From DTHT01 sp037444625 (GTDB lineage: Bacteria; Acidobacteriota; Terriglobia; Bryobacterales; Bryobacteraceae), in the NCBI GenBank assembly GCA_037444625.1, contig JBBIMA010000022.1, positions 1 through 64,000 on the forward strand: 64,000 nt of DNA, written 5' to 3'. Below the pieces are notes generated by a model, which searched no databases, was not told where the DNA came from, and saw only the letters and a list, made by a program, of their open reading frames with translations. Below, piece by piece: positions 9,999 to 18,284 of the stretch (position 1 is its first letter; the number at the start of each line of letters is the position of its first letter). Both the position numbers and the translations under genes were made by a program.

Positions 9999-10019
9999 TA
10001 CACCGTGATACACGGTGTA
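9999..10019. promoter_or_regulatory. Perfect 9-bp inverted repeat, candidate operator
   Basis: TACACCGTG-ATA-CACGGTGTA is a perfect dyad with a 3-nt centre. It sits in the 219-bp divergent intergenic region between the receptor gene (start 9864) and the membrane-anchored regulator-like gene (start 10084). A further GTGTATAC half-like element overlaps the putative -10 at 10055-10060. It is a good candidate transcription factor site; the protein is unknown. Confidence 0.55.
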
Positions 10020-10054
10020 ACCCGTCCCCAAAACCGCTCCCCGCCGACCCGGTG

Positions 10055-10060
10055 TATACT
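10055..10060 (+). promoter_or_regulatory. Putative -10 box TATACT upstream of the regulator-like gene
   Basis: TATACT lies 23 nt before the GTG at 10084, with purine-rich ribosome-binding sequence (GGGGAGGA) between. No obvious -35 is present, which could fit control by an activator. Confidence 0.4.
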
Positions 10061-10083
10061 ACGGGGAGGATTGGCAGGGGGTT

Positions 10084-11343
10084 GTGGGCACGGGTAATCT
10101 CTTGAATTCGCATGTCGAAGCCGCCCGCCGTGCGGCTGCCGACCACCCCGCGCCGCCGCCCGAGCTCGTCGCGGACCATCTGCGGCGGATCTTGCAGAGC
10201 GCGGCCTTCCGAGGCAGCAAACGCAGCCAGGCTTTCCTAAGCTACGTTGTGCAGGCCGCCTTGGAGGGCCGGGCCGACACCCTCAAGGAGCGGACGCTGG
10301 CGGTCGAGGTCTTCGGCCGCCCCCAGGACGTGGATCTGGCCGAGGATACCATCGTGCGCGTGGGAGCGCGCGAAGTGCGCCGCAGGCTGGCCCAATACTA
10401 TGCCTCGGCGGAATCGGCCGGCGACACCCTCCACATTGATCTGCCCCCGGGCTCTTACACGCCGGAGTTTCAAAGGGTCCTGCTGCACGAGCATCCGCCG
10501 GCTGCGGCCCGAACGCGCCTGCGCCGCATCGGCGTCGCAGGGGCGGCCGCGGCGGCCCTGGGCCTGGCCGCCCTACTGGCTTACCGGGCGCTGCTTAACC
10601 CCACGGACGACTTTTGGAGGCCCATGCTTTCGGCCCGCGAGCCCGTTCTGCTGGCGCTGGCCCACCCCATCGTCTATCACCCCTCGGCCCGCGCCAGCCG
10701 CCTCAACGAGGAGCGCAACCCGGCGGCCCGGGGCCTGCTTCAGCAACCCGTGCAGCTCCCGCCCGAGCTGTTGGACGGCTCGGATCTGGTCCCGGTGCTG
10801 GATCAGTACGTAGGCTACGGAGATCTGGTGGCCGCGGTACAGTTGGCGTCCTATTTCACCTCGCACGGCAGGCCCCTCAAGCTGCGCCTGGCCAGCCGCC
10901 TGGAATTCGCCGATCTCAAGGAGAACCCCACGATCCTGATCGGTGCCTACACGAATCGCTGGACGCTGGAGCTGACCAAGGATCTGCGCTTCCGATTCGC
11001 CCGCACCGCCGATCGCAGGCCCGCCATCGAGGATCGCTCGGCGCCCGGCACGCTGTGGGCCCTGCCGGTCAACCGCCAGGACGGCCTCACCGAAGAGGAC
11101 TACGTGCTGCTGGCCCGCCTGCTCCAGGGCAGCACAGGCCGGCCCCTGATTCTGGTGGCGGGACTGAAGCATTTCGGCACGGAGGCCGGGGCCGGCTTCC
11201 TGACGGATCCCGACCTGCGAGCCGAAGTCCTCCGGCGCCTCCCCCCGGACTGGAGCGCGAAGAACCTGGAGGTGGTGCTCCGCGCCCGGGTCTACGGCAA
11301 CAACCCCGCCCGTCCGGAAGTGCTGCGCTGGCACTGCTGGTAG
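10084..11343 (+). CDS. Single-pass membrane protein with acidobacterial regulator-like N-terminal domain
   Basis: 419 residues from a GTG start. Residues about 20-125 match a cytoplasmic domain common in Acidobacteriota signalling proteins, usually fused to TolB/TPR or cyclase modules. Its landmarks are LRRILQSAAFRGSKRSQAFL, LKERTLAVEVFGR and EDTIVRVGAREVRRRLAQYY. One transmembrane helix follows (about 145-165, IGVAGAAAAALGLAALLAY). The C-terminal 250 residues, presumably periplasmic, contain YVGYGDLVAAVQLASYF and PTILIGAYTNRWT and match nothing I recognise. A membrane-bound transcriptional or signal-transduction role is inferred from the N-terminal domain. The palindrome at 9999-10019 could be its target. 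Confidence 0.6.
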   Translation: MGTGNLLNSHVEAARRAAADHPAPPPELVADHLRRILQSAAFRGSKRSQAFLSYVVQAALEGRADTLKERTLAVEVFGRPQDVDLAEDTIVRVGAREVRRRLAQYYASAESAGDTLHIDLPPGSYTPEFQRVLLHEHPPAAARTRLRRIGVAGAAAAALGLAALLAYRALLNPTDDFWRPMLSAREPVLLALAHPIVYHPSARASRLNEERNPAARGLLQQPVQLPPELLDGSDLVPVLDQYVGYGDLVAAVQLASYFTSHGRPLKLRLASRLEFADLKENPTILIGAYTNRWTLELTKDLRFRFARTADRRPAIEDRSAPGTLWALPVNRQDGLTEEDYVLLARLLQGSTGRPLILVAGLKHFGTEAGAGFLTDPDLRAEVLRRLPPDWSAKNLEVVLRARVYGNNPARPEVLRWHCW

Positions 11344-11376
11344 GGCTTCATCCCTGCCGCTCCACCGGCTGTGGCT

Positions 11377-11841
11377 TCAACCGGCGACCCGCACAGGACT
11401 TACCGGCGGGCCGAGGCTCTGGCCCCCGGGCGGCGGCACCACCCACTCTGCCTGCCGGGCGAACCAACGGCGGGTCGCTTTCGGCTTGGGACCGCACAGC
11501 TTGGCGCGCGATTCTTCCTCCGGGAGCGGAGCGGGGAACACCGTCTGATTCCTTGAGCGGACTTGGCCCGCCGTGAGGGCGGCGAGCGCATAACCGGGGT
11601 GTCCCTTCAACACCCGATCGGGCCGGCCGCGCTGCCGCCGAATCACGTCTTCTCGGTACACTGACATCGGGTCGCCGTCCTCGTCATCTTCGAAGGCCGC
11701 CGACGAGGGGCGCCAACCGCCAAGGTTTTGATCGAAATGAAAGTGCTAGGGAGGAATCCTGCGGAGCAGCCGCACCTCGTCCCCCACACTGGGGTCGTCG
11801 GGGAAATTCTTGGCGCAGTCTTCCAGGCTGGTCAACGGCAA
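11377..11841 (-). pseudogene. Third gene of the TIGR04255 cassette, interrupted by an in-frame TAG
   Basis: A single frame reads from a TTG at 11841 (ribosome-binding-like GGAAAGTGAG just upstream) to the TGA at 11377-11379. It is broken only by a TAG at 11748-11746. Before the stop it encodes GDEVRLLRRIPP. After it come HFHFDQNLGGWRPSSAAFED and then MSVYRED...VLKGHPGYALAALTAG. The RPSSAAFED-MSV pattern recalls a family of small uncharacterised proteins. The TAG therefore splits a protein of about 154 residues just before its most conserved block. Reinitiation at the ATG at 11667 would give 96 residues lacking that block. Mutation, a sequencing error or suppression are all possible. The frame begins 4 nt after the preceding gene, so it belongs to the same operon. 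Confidence 0.6.
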
Positions 11842-11845
11842 GAGC

Positions 11846-12382
11846 TCACTTTCCGGAGATCCGCTCCAGCCAGGATTTCAGCTCGTGCTCGTGCCCCGCG
11901 AGAGGTGCCTCGCACATCTCGTCGCGCCCGATCCGCTCGGCAAAGAAGCTCACGTTGTCGGGGGATTCGATATAGATCTCGAGGTTGGTGCCCTTCGTGT
12001 GCCATTCCAGTTGGATCCCTCCTCGCACCGTAGGTATAACCGCCGGGGAGGGGGTGCCCGGCTGAACAAACTCGATCAGGAGCTGTATCGCCCGGGCCGC
12101 ATTCTGCCGCGCGATCGGTTTGGCCGAGTAAGAGTTCCAGCCGGCGGGCAAATCCAGCAGACTCACGAGAGCGTCCACGCTTTCCGCGAAAGCCGCTCCC
12201 GAGATCGAACTCGGGTCAACCGCAGCCGGGATCCGGACCCCGCGCGGCCGCGTCGCAGGGACCTCCGATTGCGTCAGGACACCAGCTCGCGCCAGCGCGT
12301 CCGCTGACTCAGTGTAAGGGCCCGGGAGGACCGGTTCCACACTCTCGCTGGCAAGAGCGGGCAAAGTCAGGCCGTCAGCCAT
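11846..12382 (-). CDS. Uncharacterised 178-residue protein of the TIGR04255 cassette
   Basis: A soluble protein without signal peptide or membrane helix. The first 55 residues look flexible. The core (about 60-178) contains LLDLPAGWNSYSAKPIAR, then TVRGGIQLEWHTKGTNLEIYIESPD, an alpha-beta pattern that ends in a helical tail. I recall this pattern only as a conserved hypothetical. The start overlaps the end of the TIGR04255 gene by 8 nt, which implies translational coupling. The interrupted gene starts 4 nt after its stop. The tight packing suggests the three products act together; no function can be assigned. Confidence 0.75.
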   Translation of the reverse strand: MADGLTLPALASESVEPVLPGPYTESADALARAGVLTQSEVPATRPRGVRIPAAVDPSSISGAAFAESVDALVSLLDLPAGWNSYSAKPIARQNAARAIQLLIEFVQPGTPSPAVIPTVRGGIQLEWHTKGTNLEIYIESPDNVSFFAERIGRDEMCEAPLAGHEHELKSWLERISGK

Positions 12383-13061
12383 CTGTCCTACCCCATACTT
12401 GATGCATTTCCGCCGTTGTCAACTCCGCGAAGGCATGCACAATCCACCTTCTCGCCAAGTCGAAGAAGGCAAACGCCCCTTCGATCCCTTCTCCTAGCGG
12501 CGCTCCTCGAGCGGTCAAGTTCAGGATTAGAAGGGGGGCCCGGTCGGCTTTCCTCCAAGCCGGCTGCCACACCCCGGACGGCTCGATGTGGTTGACGTAC
12601 GTAACCTCGCACTGGGTCACCTCGGGGGAACCCAGTCCCTCCTGTTGTAGGAAATTCAGCAAGACCGCCACCTCTTCACGGAACCCCTCCCGGATCGGCT
12701 CGTACCGCGGGTACGGCTCGATCTGTCCCAGTTTGCGCCAGTTGTGAATGAAACGGTCAGGCTGCACCTGAACGAGCTCGGTCTTGTCGCGGTTCAAGAA
12801 CCAGACCCTTGGCGTAGGCGGTCTGCCCTCAATGATCACTTCGACCGGGGTCGGGGAGGGAAGCCCGAACTTTTCCAGCGCTGGCGGCAGGGGCGGGTGT
12901 TCCTCCACCAGCGGGAATCGTTCGCGAAACCTTTGCCACAGCAAACCGATATGCGCGGCGGTCAACGCCCAGGGTGCATACTGAAGCGAAAGGACCGTCT
13001 CCACCAGCGGCGGGTTGCGAAAATCGGGCAGACCTTCCGGCCTCTCGGCAGCGGCAGGCAT
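12375..13061 (-). CDS. TIGR04255 family protein
   Basis: 228 residues from the ATG at 13061. A longer frame from a GTG at 13124 would add 21 residues that do not resemble the family. Typical features are the N-terminal LPDFRNPPLVETVLSLQYAP block, then HIGLLWQRFRERFPLVEEHPPL. Near the C-terminus TQCEVTYVNHIEP is followed by a long beta-rich segment. TIGR04255 proteins are sporadically distributed, of unknown function and usually in small mobile-looking clusters. This gene heads a three-gene operon, with an 8-nt overlap to the next gene. The scattered distribution and short coupled operon fit an accessory (toxin-antitoxin or defence-like) cassette, but that is inference. Confidence 0.75.
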   Translation of the reverse strand: MPAAAERPEGLPDFRNPPLVETVLSLQYAPWALTAAHIGLLWQRFRERFPLVEEHPPLPPALEKFGLPSPTPVEVIIEGRPPTPRVWFLNRDKTELVQVQPDRFIHNWRKLGQIEPYPRYEPIREGFREEVAVLLNFLQQEGLGSPEVTQCEVTYVNHIEPSGVWQPAWRKADRAPLLILNLTARGAPLGEGIEGAFAFFDLARRWIVHAFAELTTAEMHQVWGRTDG

Positions 13062-13190
13062 GGGCCTGTATCGCCTTCCCGTCTCAGTCAGGCTTAGCAC
13101 GAAGCGCCGCCAACCAGTCGCCACATCCGACCGGCGCTCGCGCTGTCGCGACGCAAGTAGAGCCGAACTGCGCTGCGCGGCGCCGCGCGA

Positions 13191-15668
13191 CTACCCCTGC
13201 CGCTCCAGGCGATAGCGCTCCCCGGCGGCGGTCGGGAAGACCAGAACGCCGCGCTCCAGGCGGGCCTCCACCGCCCGGCCGTCGGCGGCGCGCACCACGC
13301 GCGGCCGGGCCTCCGGCCAGGGATTGGCCACCCGGGCCGGGGCGCCTTTCTCGCTCAGGATCTCGACCTCCCGCACCGCGGCGCCGTCCCAGGCCGCGCT
13401 GACCAGGAAGGCCCCCGCGGCCCGCAGGTTCCGGAAGCGCGCCGGACCCATGCCCCGCGTGTTGGGAAACAGTCGGATGACGCCCGCGTAGCTCTGGAGC
13501 ATGCATTCGTTGAGCACCGCGGGCAGGGAGAGATTCTCCGTCCAGATGCCCATGCGCATCATGAAGTCGAAGTCGGTGCCGTCGCGATAGCGCCCGCCGA
13601 TTTGCCGTACGCGGTCCTGCGCCACCCCGTTGGGCAGCATCGCGTAGCGCACCTCGCGCTTGAACCATTCCAGATCCAGCATGCCCAGCCGGGCCCGGAT
13701 CAGGGGCTGGAACACCAGATCGTTGCCTCCCTCCAGGCGCACGACCCGCGCCGTGCGGCGGGCGATCTCGAGCTGGTCCCGGCCCACGTCCAGACCCACC
13801 TGCTCGCCTGGGAAAACCGGCGCCAGCGTGACGGGCACATTGTAGACGTATTCGACGGGCGCGTCCGCCACGTCCAGCCACACCTCGCCGAACGGCCCCT
13901 TGGCCTTAGGGTAGGGTGCCATCTGCGCCTCGATCTCCAGCCAGCGGGTGCGCTCCGGCCCGTCCTGCTCGAGGATGCGCGCCGCCTCGGCGGCCGCCTT
14001 CAGCAGGAAGCGCGTGAGCGCCAGGTCCATGATGCAGTCGCGATTGAGCCGGAAGTCCACGGTGAAACCCCAGTTTTCGGGGGAGACCGTGGGGATGACG
14101 TGGTAGCGCCCGTCCTCGCCCCGACTCAAGTAGGCGGCCAGGAAACGGGCGGCGGCGCGCAGCAAGGGATAAGCGCGGCGCAGGAAAGTCTCGTCCAGGG
14201 TGTAGAGATAGTGCCACCACAGGCTCTGCACGGTCCACGGGGTCTCGCAGACCTCGTAACCCCAGGGCGGGACCGGGTAGGCGATGGTGCGGCTGGGGAC
14301 CGGATAGGCCGAGTGGGGAAAGAAAGCCCCCGGCAGCGAGAATTTCTCCCGCGCATAAGCTTCCGCCAGCGGCAGCAGGTTTTCGCACAGCTCGACGTAA
14401 GGCAGGTGCTGCTCGACATGGTTGGAGGAAAACACCCCCCAGAAGACCTGCTGGGTGTTGTAGTTCATGTGGTAGTCGCCGTGCCAGGCGGTGCCGATCC
14501 GCCCGCTGGTCCAGTTGCCGAACAGGCCCGGAGCCACCTTCCCTTCCCGCAGGCAGCAGGCCAGCCAGTACTGGTTGTGATACCAGATGCGCTCCAGTTC
14601 GCGATCCCGGAACTCGACCGCCGAGCGCGACCAGAAGTCGCGCCACCAACCGGCCGACGCCCGGCGCAACTCGGCCACCGGCACCCGGGACAGCCGCTCT
14701 GCTTCGCGGGCGGCGTGGGCTCGGTTGTCGGGCGTATCGCGGGGCGTGAAGACGGTGAGGTCCAGGCGGAAAGCCTGGGCCCGCACGGGGACCAGCAAAG
14801 CCCGCAGCGGACCGGCGCCGGAGGGCTCGGCCCGCCAGTCCCCCGCGAGCCGGCCGCAGAGCGCGAAGCTGCGGTCCAGCTCCGAAGGCGGCGGTTCGGG
14901 TTGAGCCTCCGTAGGGGCGGCGGCCGGGAAGCGCTGGTAGCAAGTGAATTCGGCGAAGCCCTCGCCGGCGCGGGCGCCCAGTTCGGGCGCGGGCAGACCG
15001 GCCTCGCGGTCCACGTTAGGGTAGTAAGCCAGCGACAGGAACGGCGCCGGCCCGCGCGTGGTAACCGAAACGTGCCCGGTGTGCTGGTTGACGAAACACA
15101 GCAGGGAGAGACGGCGGGCGGCGCCGCGCCACTCCTCCTGCTCGAGCTCGACCAGCAGCGTGCCGTCGGCGATGTCCAGCGTCTGCCGCACCAGCCGGAT
15201 CATGCGCGGGTCCCAGTGGATCCACACGATGCCGCACGGCCAGGGACGCGGCCAGGGTTTGGCGTAAGAGGAACGCACCTTGGCCGTGTACTCGCGGAAG
15301 AAATCAATCGAGGTCTCCAGGTGCAGCATGTCCGGCCGCCCCTGCCGTTTGGCCTCTTCGCCGGCGCGCCTCCACAGCTCCAGCAAGTCACGGAAGTGCA
15401 ATACGTGCGGGTAGTGGTCCTCGCTGACCCGAATGTCCCAGGAATCCTCCTTGCCCAGGTGCAGCCCGAGCGCGTCGGGACGCACGGTGACGCACAGGCC
15501 CAGATCGCCGTTACCCAGCAGCATCCCCTGGAAGAAATTGGGCGTGGGCAGCTCGCGCACGATGCGGTGGCGGCGGGCGACCCGGAGGGACTCCAGGGGA
15601 GCGGATTGGAACTCGGGCGGCAGGGCCGCCCCGGCGCTTTGCAGGAAGGCTCGGCGTGTCACAGGCAT
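13191..15668 (-). CDS. GH95 family glycoside hydrolase (alpha-L-fucosidase type), exported
   Basis: 825 residues beginning with a Tat-like leader (MPVTRRAFLQSAGAAL). The N-terminal beta domain has the family block GMLLGNGDLGLCV. The catalytic (alpha/alpha)6 barrel contains WHGDYHMNYNTQQ at about residues 395-407, whose N-x-N pair corresponds to the asparagine-aspartate-assisted base of GH95 enzymes. SPENWG at about 529-534 carries the acid candidate Glu. The C-terminal beta domain ends LERQG. GH95 enzymes remove alpha-1,2-fucose or galactose from glycans. The PfkB kinase gene precedes it by 16 nt in the same direction, and the ribosome binding site AAGGAG supports this start. Fucosidase rather than galactosidase activity is a guess, helped by the fkp gene in the window. 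Confidence 0.8.
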   Translation of the reverse strand: MPVTRRAFLQSAGAALPPEFQSAPLESLRVARRHRIVRELPTPNFFQGMLLGNGDLGLCVTVRPDALGLHLGKEDSWDIRVSEDHYPHVLHFRDLLELWRRAGEEAKRQGRPDMLHLETSIDFFREYTAKVRSSYAKPWPRPWPCGIVWIHWDPRMIRLVRQTLDIADGTLLVELEQEEWRGAARRLSLLCFVNQHTGHVSVTTRGPAPFLSLAYYPNVDREAGLPAPELGARAGEGFAEFTCYQRFPAAAPTEAQPEPPPSELDRSFALCGRLAGDWRAEPSGAGPLRALLVPVRAQAFRLDLTVFTPRDTPDNRAHAAREAERLSRVPVAELRRASAGWWRDFWSRSAVEFRDRELERIWYHNQYWLACCLREGKVAPGLFGNWTSGRIGTAWHGDYHMNYNTQQVFWGVFSSNHVEQHLPYVELCENLLPLAEAYAREKFSLPGAFFPHSAYPVPSRTIAYPVPPWGYEVCETPWTVQSLWWHYLYTLDETFLRRAYPLLRAAARFLAAYLSRGEDGRYHVIPTVSPENWGFTVDFRLNRDCIMDLALTRFLLKAAAEAARILEQDGPERTRWLEIEAQMAPYPKAKGPFGEVWLDVADAPVEYVYNVPVTLAPVFPGEQVGLDVGRDQLEIARRTARVVRLEGGNDLVFQPLIRARLGMLDLEWFKREVRYAMLPNGVAQDRVRQIGGRYRDGTDFDFMMRMGIWTENLSLPAVLNECMLQSYAGVIRLFPNTRGMGPARFRNLRAAGAFLVSAAWDGAAVREVEILSEKGAPARVANPWPEARPRVVRAADGRAVEARLERGVLVFPTAAGERYRLERQG

Positions 15669-15684
15669 GTTGGCTCCTTCAGGG

Positions 15685-16572
15685 TCAACGGCTCAGGGCG
15701 CGGCACTCCTCGGCCGTCCAGTCCGGCACAGCCCCCGGGCGGCCGGCGATCAGCGCCCCAACGCGGTTGGCGAAATCCGCGATTTCCCCGGGCGGCCAGC
15801 CCGCGCTCAGGCCGTGCAGAAAAGCGGCCGCGAATGCGTCCCCGGCCCCCACGGCGTCCACCACGCGCACCGGATAACCCGGATCCTCGACCCACTCGCC
15901 CGCCACCCAAAGACCGCAGCCTCGCGCCCCGCGCGTGATGGCCGCCGCCTGCCAGCCGAACTCCCCGGCCAGGCGGGCGGCGAACTCGGCCGGCTCCCGG
16001 CAGGGACGGTCGAACATCTGCTGGATGAGGACCGCCTCCTCCTGGTTCAGCTTGACGACCTCGGCCGCCCGCAGCAGCTCCTCCACCAGCTCCCGGGTGT
16101 AGTTCCGCTTGCGCAGGTTGACGTCGTAGAACCGGCGCGCGGCGGGCAGCGCCTCCCGCAGGCGGCGGGTCAGCGCGCGGGCCTGGGGATGCATCGGATG
16201 CAGGGTTCCGAAGCACAGCCACTGCGGGTCCCAGGCGGCCAGCTCCGCCAGCTCCTGCTCGTCCAGCGCCGCGAAGTCGTAGGCGGCCGGGCGGTGGATG
16301 GTGAAATCCGGCTGCCCGTCCTCGTCCAACCGTACCGACACCGTGCCCGTCGCCGCAGCAGTTACGCGCCGCACGAAGCGCGCCGTCAGGTCCAACTCCG
16401 CCATGCGCGCCAGGGCCGCGCGGCCGCGATCGTCCTCGCCCACCGCGCTGACCAGGCAAACCTCGTGGCCCAGGCGCCGGGCATGAGCCGCCAGGTTGAA
16501 GACCGCCCCGCCCAGGCGCTCGCCGTCGCCGAAAACATCCCAAAGGATTTCGCCCACGGCCAGGATTCGCAT
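15685..16572 (-). CDS. PfkB family sugar kinase (fructokinase-like)
   Basis: 295 residues. The N-terminal GE-type start MRILAVGEILWDVF and the sugar-binding LGGAVFNLAAHARRLG motif resemble fructokinases. NLRKRNY is the beta-strand segment near the active site, and DAVGAGDAFAAAF near residue 240 carries the catalytic Asp and anion hole. It transfers phosphate from ATP to a sugar, with fructose most likely from the N-terminal pattern. It is upstream of the GH95 gene in a two-gene operon, so a sugar released by that enzyme is an alternative substrate. Confidence 0.82.
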   Translation of the reverse strand: MRILAVGEILWDVFGDGERLGGAVFNLAAHARRLGHEVCLVSAVGEDDRGRAALARMAELDLTARFVRRVTAAATGTVSVRLDEDGQPDFTIHRPAAYDFAALDEQELAELAAWDPQWLCFGTLHPMHPQARALTRRLREALPAARRFYDVNLRKRNYTRELVEELLRAAEVVKLNQEEAVLIQQMFDRPCREPAEFAARLAGEFGWQAAAITRGARGCGLWVAGEWVEDPGYPVRVVDAVGAGDAFAAAFLHGLSAGWPPGEIADFANRVGALIAGRPGAVPDWTAEECRALSR

Positions 16573-16636
16573 AGGCGGCGCGCCAGCCCACCATGATACT
16601 CGCGCCGGAGCCGGGCAGTGAAGGAAGCACCCCGGG

Positions 16637-16664
16637 TTGACGGGCGCGGGCGCGGAACGATAAA
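16637..16664 (+). promoter_or_regulatory. Promoter of the tRNA-Glu gene
   Basis: TTGACG (16637-16642) and GATAAA (16659-16664) are separated by 16 bp and end 21 nt before the tRNA, as expected for a sigma-70 type stable-RNA promoter. Confidence 0.6.
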
Positions 16665-16685
16665 GTGGAAGTGACCTCGTCTTCG

Positions 16686-16763
16686 GTCCCCATCGTCTAG
16701 TACGGCCTAGGACACCGCTCTTTCAAGGCGGCAACGCGGGTTCGAATCCCGCTGGGGACGCCA
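16686..16763 (+). tRNA. tRNA-Glu (anticodon TTC)
   Basis: A complete cloverleaf can be folded. The acceptor stem is GTCCCCA/TGGGGAC and the D arm has GTCT/GGAC. The anticodon stem CCGCT/GGCGG encloses the loop CTTTCAA, giving anticodon TTC. The T arm is GCGGG-TTCGAAT-CCCGC. The discriminator base is G, and the CCA end is encoded at 16761-16763. The D loop is two bases longer than in the commonest form. Confidence 0.95.
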
Positions 16764-16824
16764 GTCGGAAACCTCGCGCCGCCGGGGCTCAGTTCGCACC
16801 CGCTAAGATGGTTCAGGAACAGCG

Positions 16825-18237
16825 GTGGCAAAGGTCCTAATGGTGGCTTCGGAAGCCGCGCCCCTGGCCAAGGTGGGCGGGCTGGCCGACGTGGTGGGCG
16901 CGCTCTCCCGGGCCTTGCGAGAAATGGGCGAAGAAGCGGCCGTGGTGCTGCCGCGCTATCGCGGCGTGCCGCTGGAGGCAGCGCGCCTGGTCTACGACGA
17001 CCTGCGCGTGTGGTTCGGCCCCGCCTGCTACAGCTCCAGAGTCTACCTGAGCGAGCAGCCGGTTCCCTATTACCTGGTGGATTGCCCGCCGCTGTTCGAC
17101 CGCGACGGCATTTACGGAACCGGCGGCGCCGACCATCCCGATAACCACGTCCGTTTCGCGCTGCTGGCCCGCGCGGCGCTGGCGCTCGTCCGGCACGTCT
17201 TCCGGCCCCATATCCTGCATGCACACGACTGGCAGGCCGCACTCGCCTGCGTGTATCTGCGCAGCCTGTTTCGCTACGACCCCACGTTTCTGGGCCTGAA
17301 GACCGTGCTCACCATCCACAACCTGGGCTACCAGGGCATCTACCCGCGCAGCATTCTGCCCGAAATCGGCCTGGACGAGGGGCTGGCGGCCGAGGGCGGA
17401 CTGGAATTCCACGGGCGCGTGAACCTGCTTCAGGGCGGCATCCGCTCGAGCCATCTGCTCACCACGGTCAGCCCGACTTACGCCCGCCAGATCCAGACCC
17501 CCGAGCTGGGCTTCGGACTGGACGAACTGCTCCGCCGGCGGGCCGACGCCCTGGTGGGCATCCTCAACGGGGCCGACTACCAGGAGTGGAATCCCGAGAC
17601 CGACCCCTACATCGCCGCCCGTTATTCGGCCGAAGACCTGAGCGGCAAGGCGGCCGCCAAGCGCGACCTGCTGGGCGAGTTCGGCCTGCCCGAGTCCTCC
17701 GCGGCCCCCCTGCTCGGCATGGTCTCCCGCCTGGATTCGCAAAAGGGGTTCGATCTGATCGAGCAGGCTGCCCCTGCGCTGCTGGCCGAAGATTGCCTCC
17801 TGGTAGTGTTGGGCACGGGCCATCCGCGCTACGAGCAGTTCCTGCGCGAGCTGGCCGCGGCTTATCCCGAAAAAGTGGCTGTGCGCATCGCCTTCGATAA
17901 CCGGCTGGCCCACAAAGTCGAGGCCGGCGCCGACATTTTCCTGATGCCCAGCCGGTACGAACCCTGCGGCCTCAATCAGATCTACAGCCTGCGTTACGGA
18001 ACCGTACCCGTGGTGCACGCCACCGGCGGCCTGGATGATACCATTGACGAGAGCACCGGTTTCAAATTCCGGCACTACTCCGCCGAGGCGTTTCTCGGCG
18101 CGGTGCAGGCAGCGCTGGCCGCCTACCGCGACCAGGCGCGCTGGCAAGCGATGATGCGGGCCGGCATGCGCAAGGATTACTCCTGGACGGCCTCTGCGGC
18201 CGCCTATGCCGCCCTGTACCGCAAACTGGCGGGGTGA
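16825..18237 (+). CDS. glgA: Glycogen synthase (ADP-glucose type)
   Basis: 470 residues, the usual length for GT5 glycogen synthase, starting with GTG. The ADP-glucose-binding motif KVGGLADVVGAL is at about residues 16-27. HAHDWQAAL and TIHNLGYQG follow in the N-terminal Rossmann domain. The C-terminal domain carries VSRLDSQKGFDLI, then MPSRYEPCGLNQIYSLRYGTVP, with the catalytic Glu pair region, and TGGLDDT. It elongates alpha-1,4-glucan in the cytoplasm. It stands just after the tRNA gene without other glycogen genes nearby. The thioredoxin gene follows 47 nt downstream. Confidence 0.93.
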   Translation: MAKVLMVASEAAPLAKVGGLADVVGALSRALREMGEEAAVVLPRYRGVPLEAARLVYDDLRVWFGPACYSSRVYLSEQPVPYYLVDCPPLFDRDGIYGTGGADHPDNHVRFALLARAALALVRHVFRPHILHAHDWQAALACVYLRSLFRYDPTFLGLKTVLTIHNLGYQGIYPRSILPEIGLDEGLAAEGGLEFHGRVNLLQGGIRSSHLLTTVSPTYARQIQTPELGFGLDELLRRRADALVGILNGADYQEWNPETDPYIAARYSAEDLSGKAAAKRDLLGEFGLPESSAAPLLGMVSRLDSQKGFDLIEQAAPALLAEDCLLVVLGTGHPRYEQFLRELAAAYPEKVAVRIAFDNRLAHKVEAGADIFLMPSRYEPCGLNQIYSLRYGTVPVVHATGGLDDTIDESTGFKFRHYSAEAFLGAVQAALAAYRDQARWQAMMRAGMRKDYSWTASAAAYAALYRKLAG

Positions 18238-18284
18238 ATCCCCTGACCGGCTTTTTGCATCCTTGGCAATGGAGATTATCGAAA

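Noticed and set aside
13602..15938. Plus-strand frame of 778 codons opposite the GH95 gene
   Set aside because: Antisense shadow; the minus-strand frame has GH95 motifs and a Tat-like leader.
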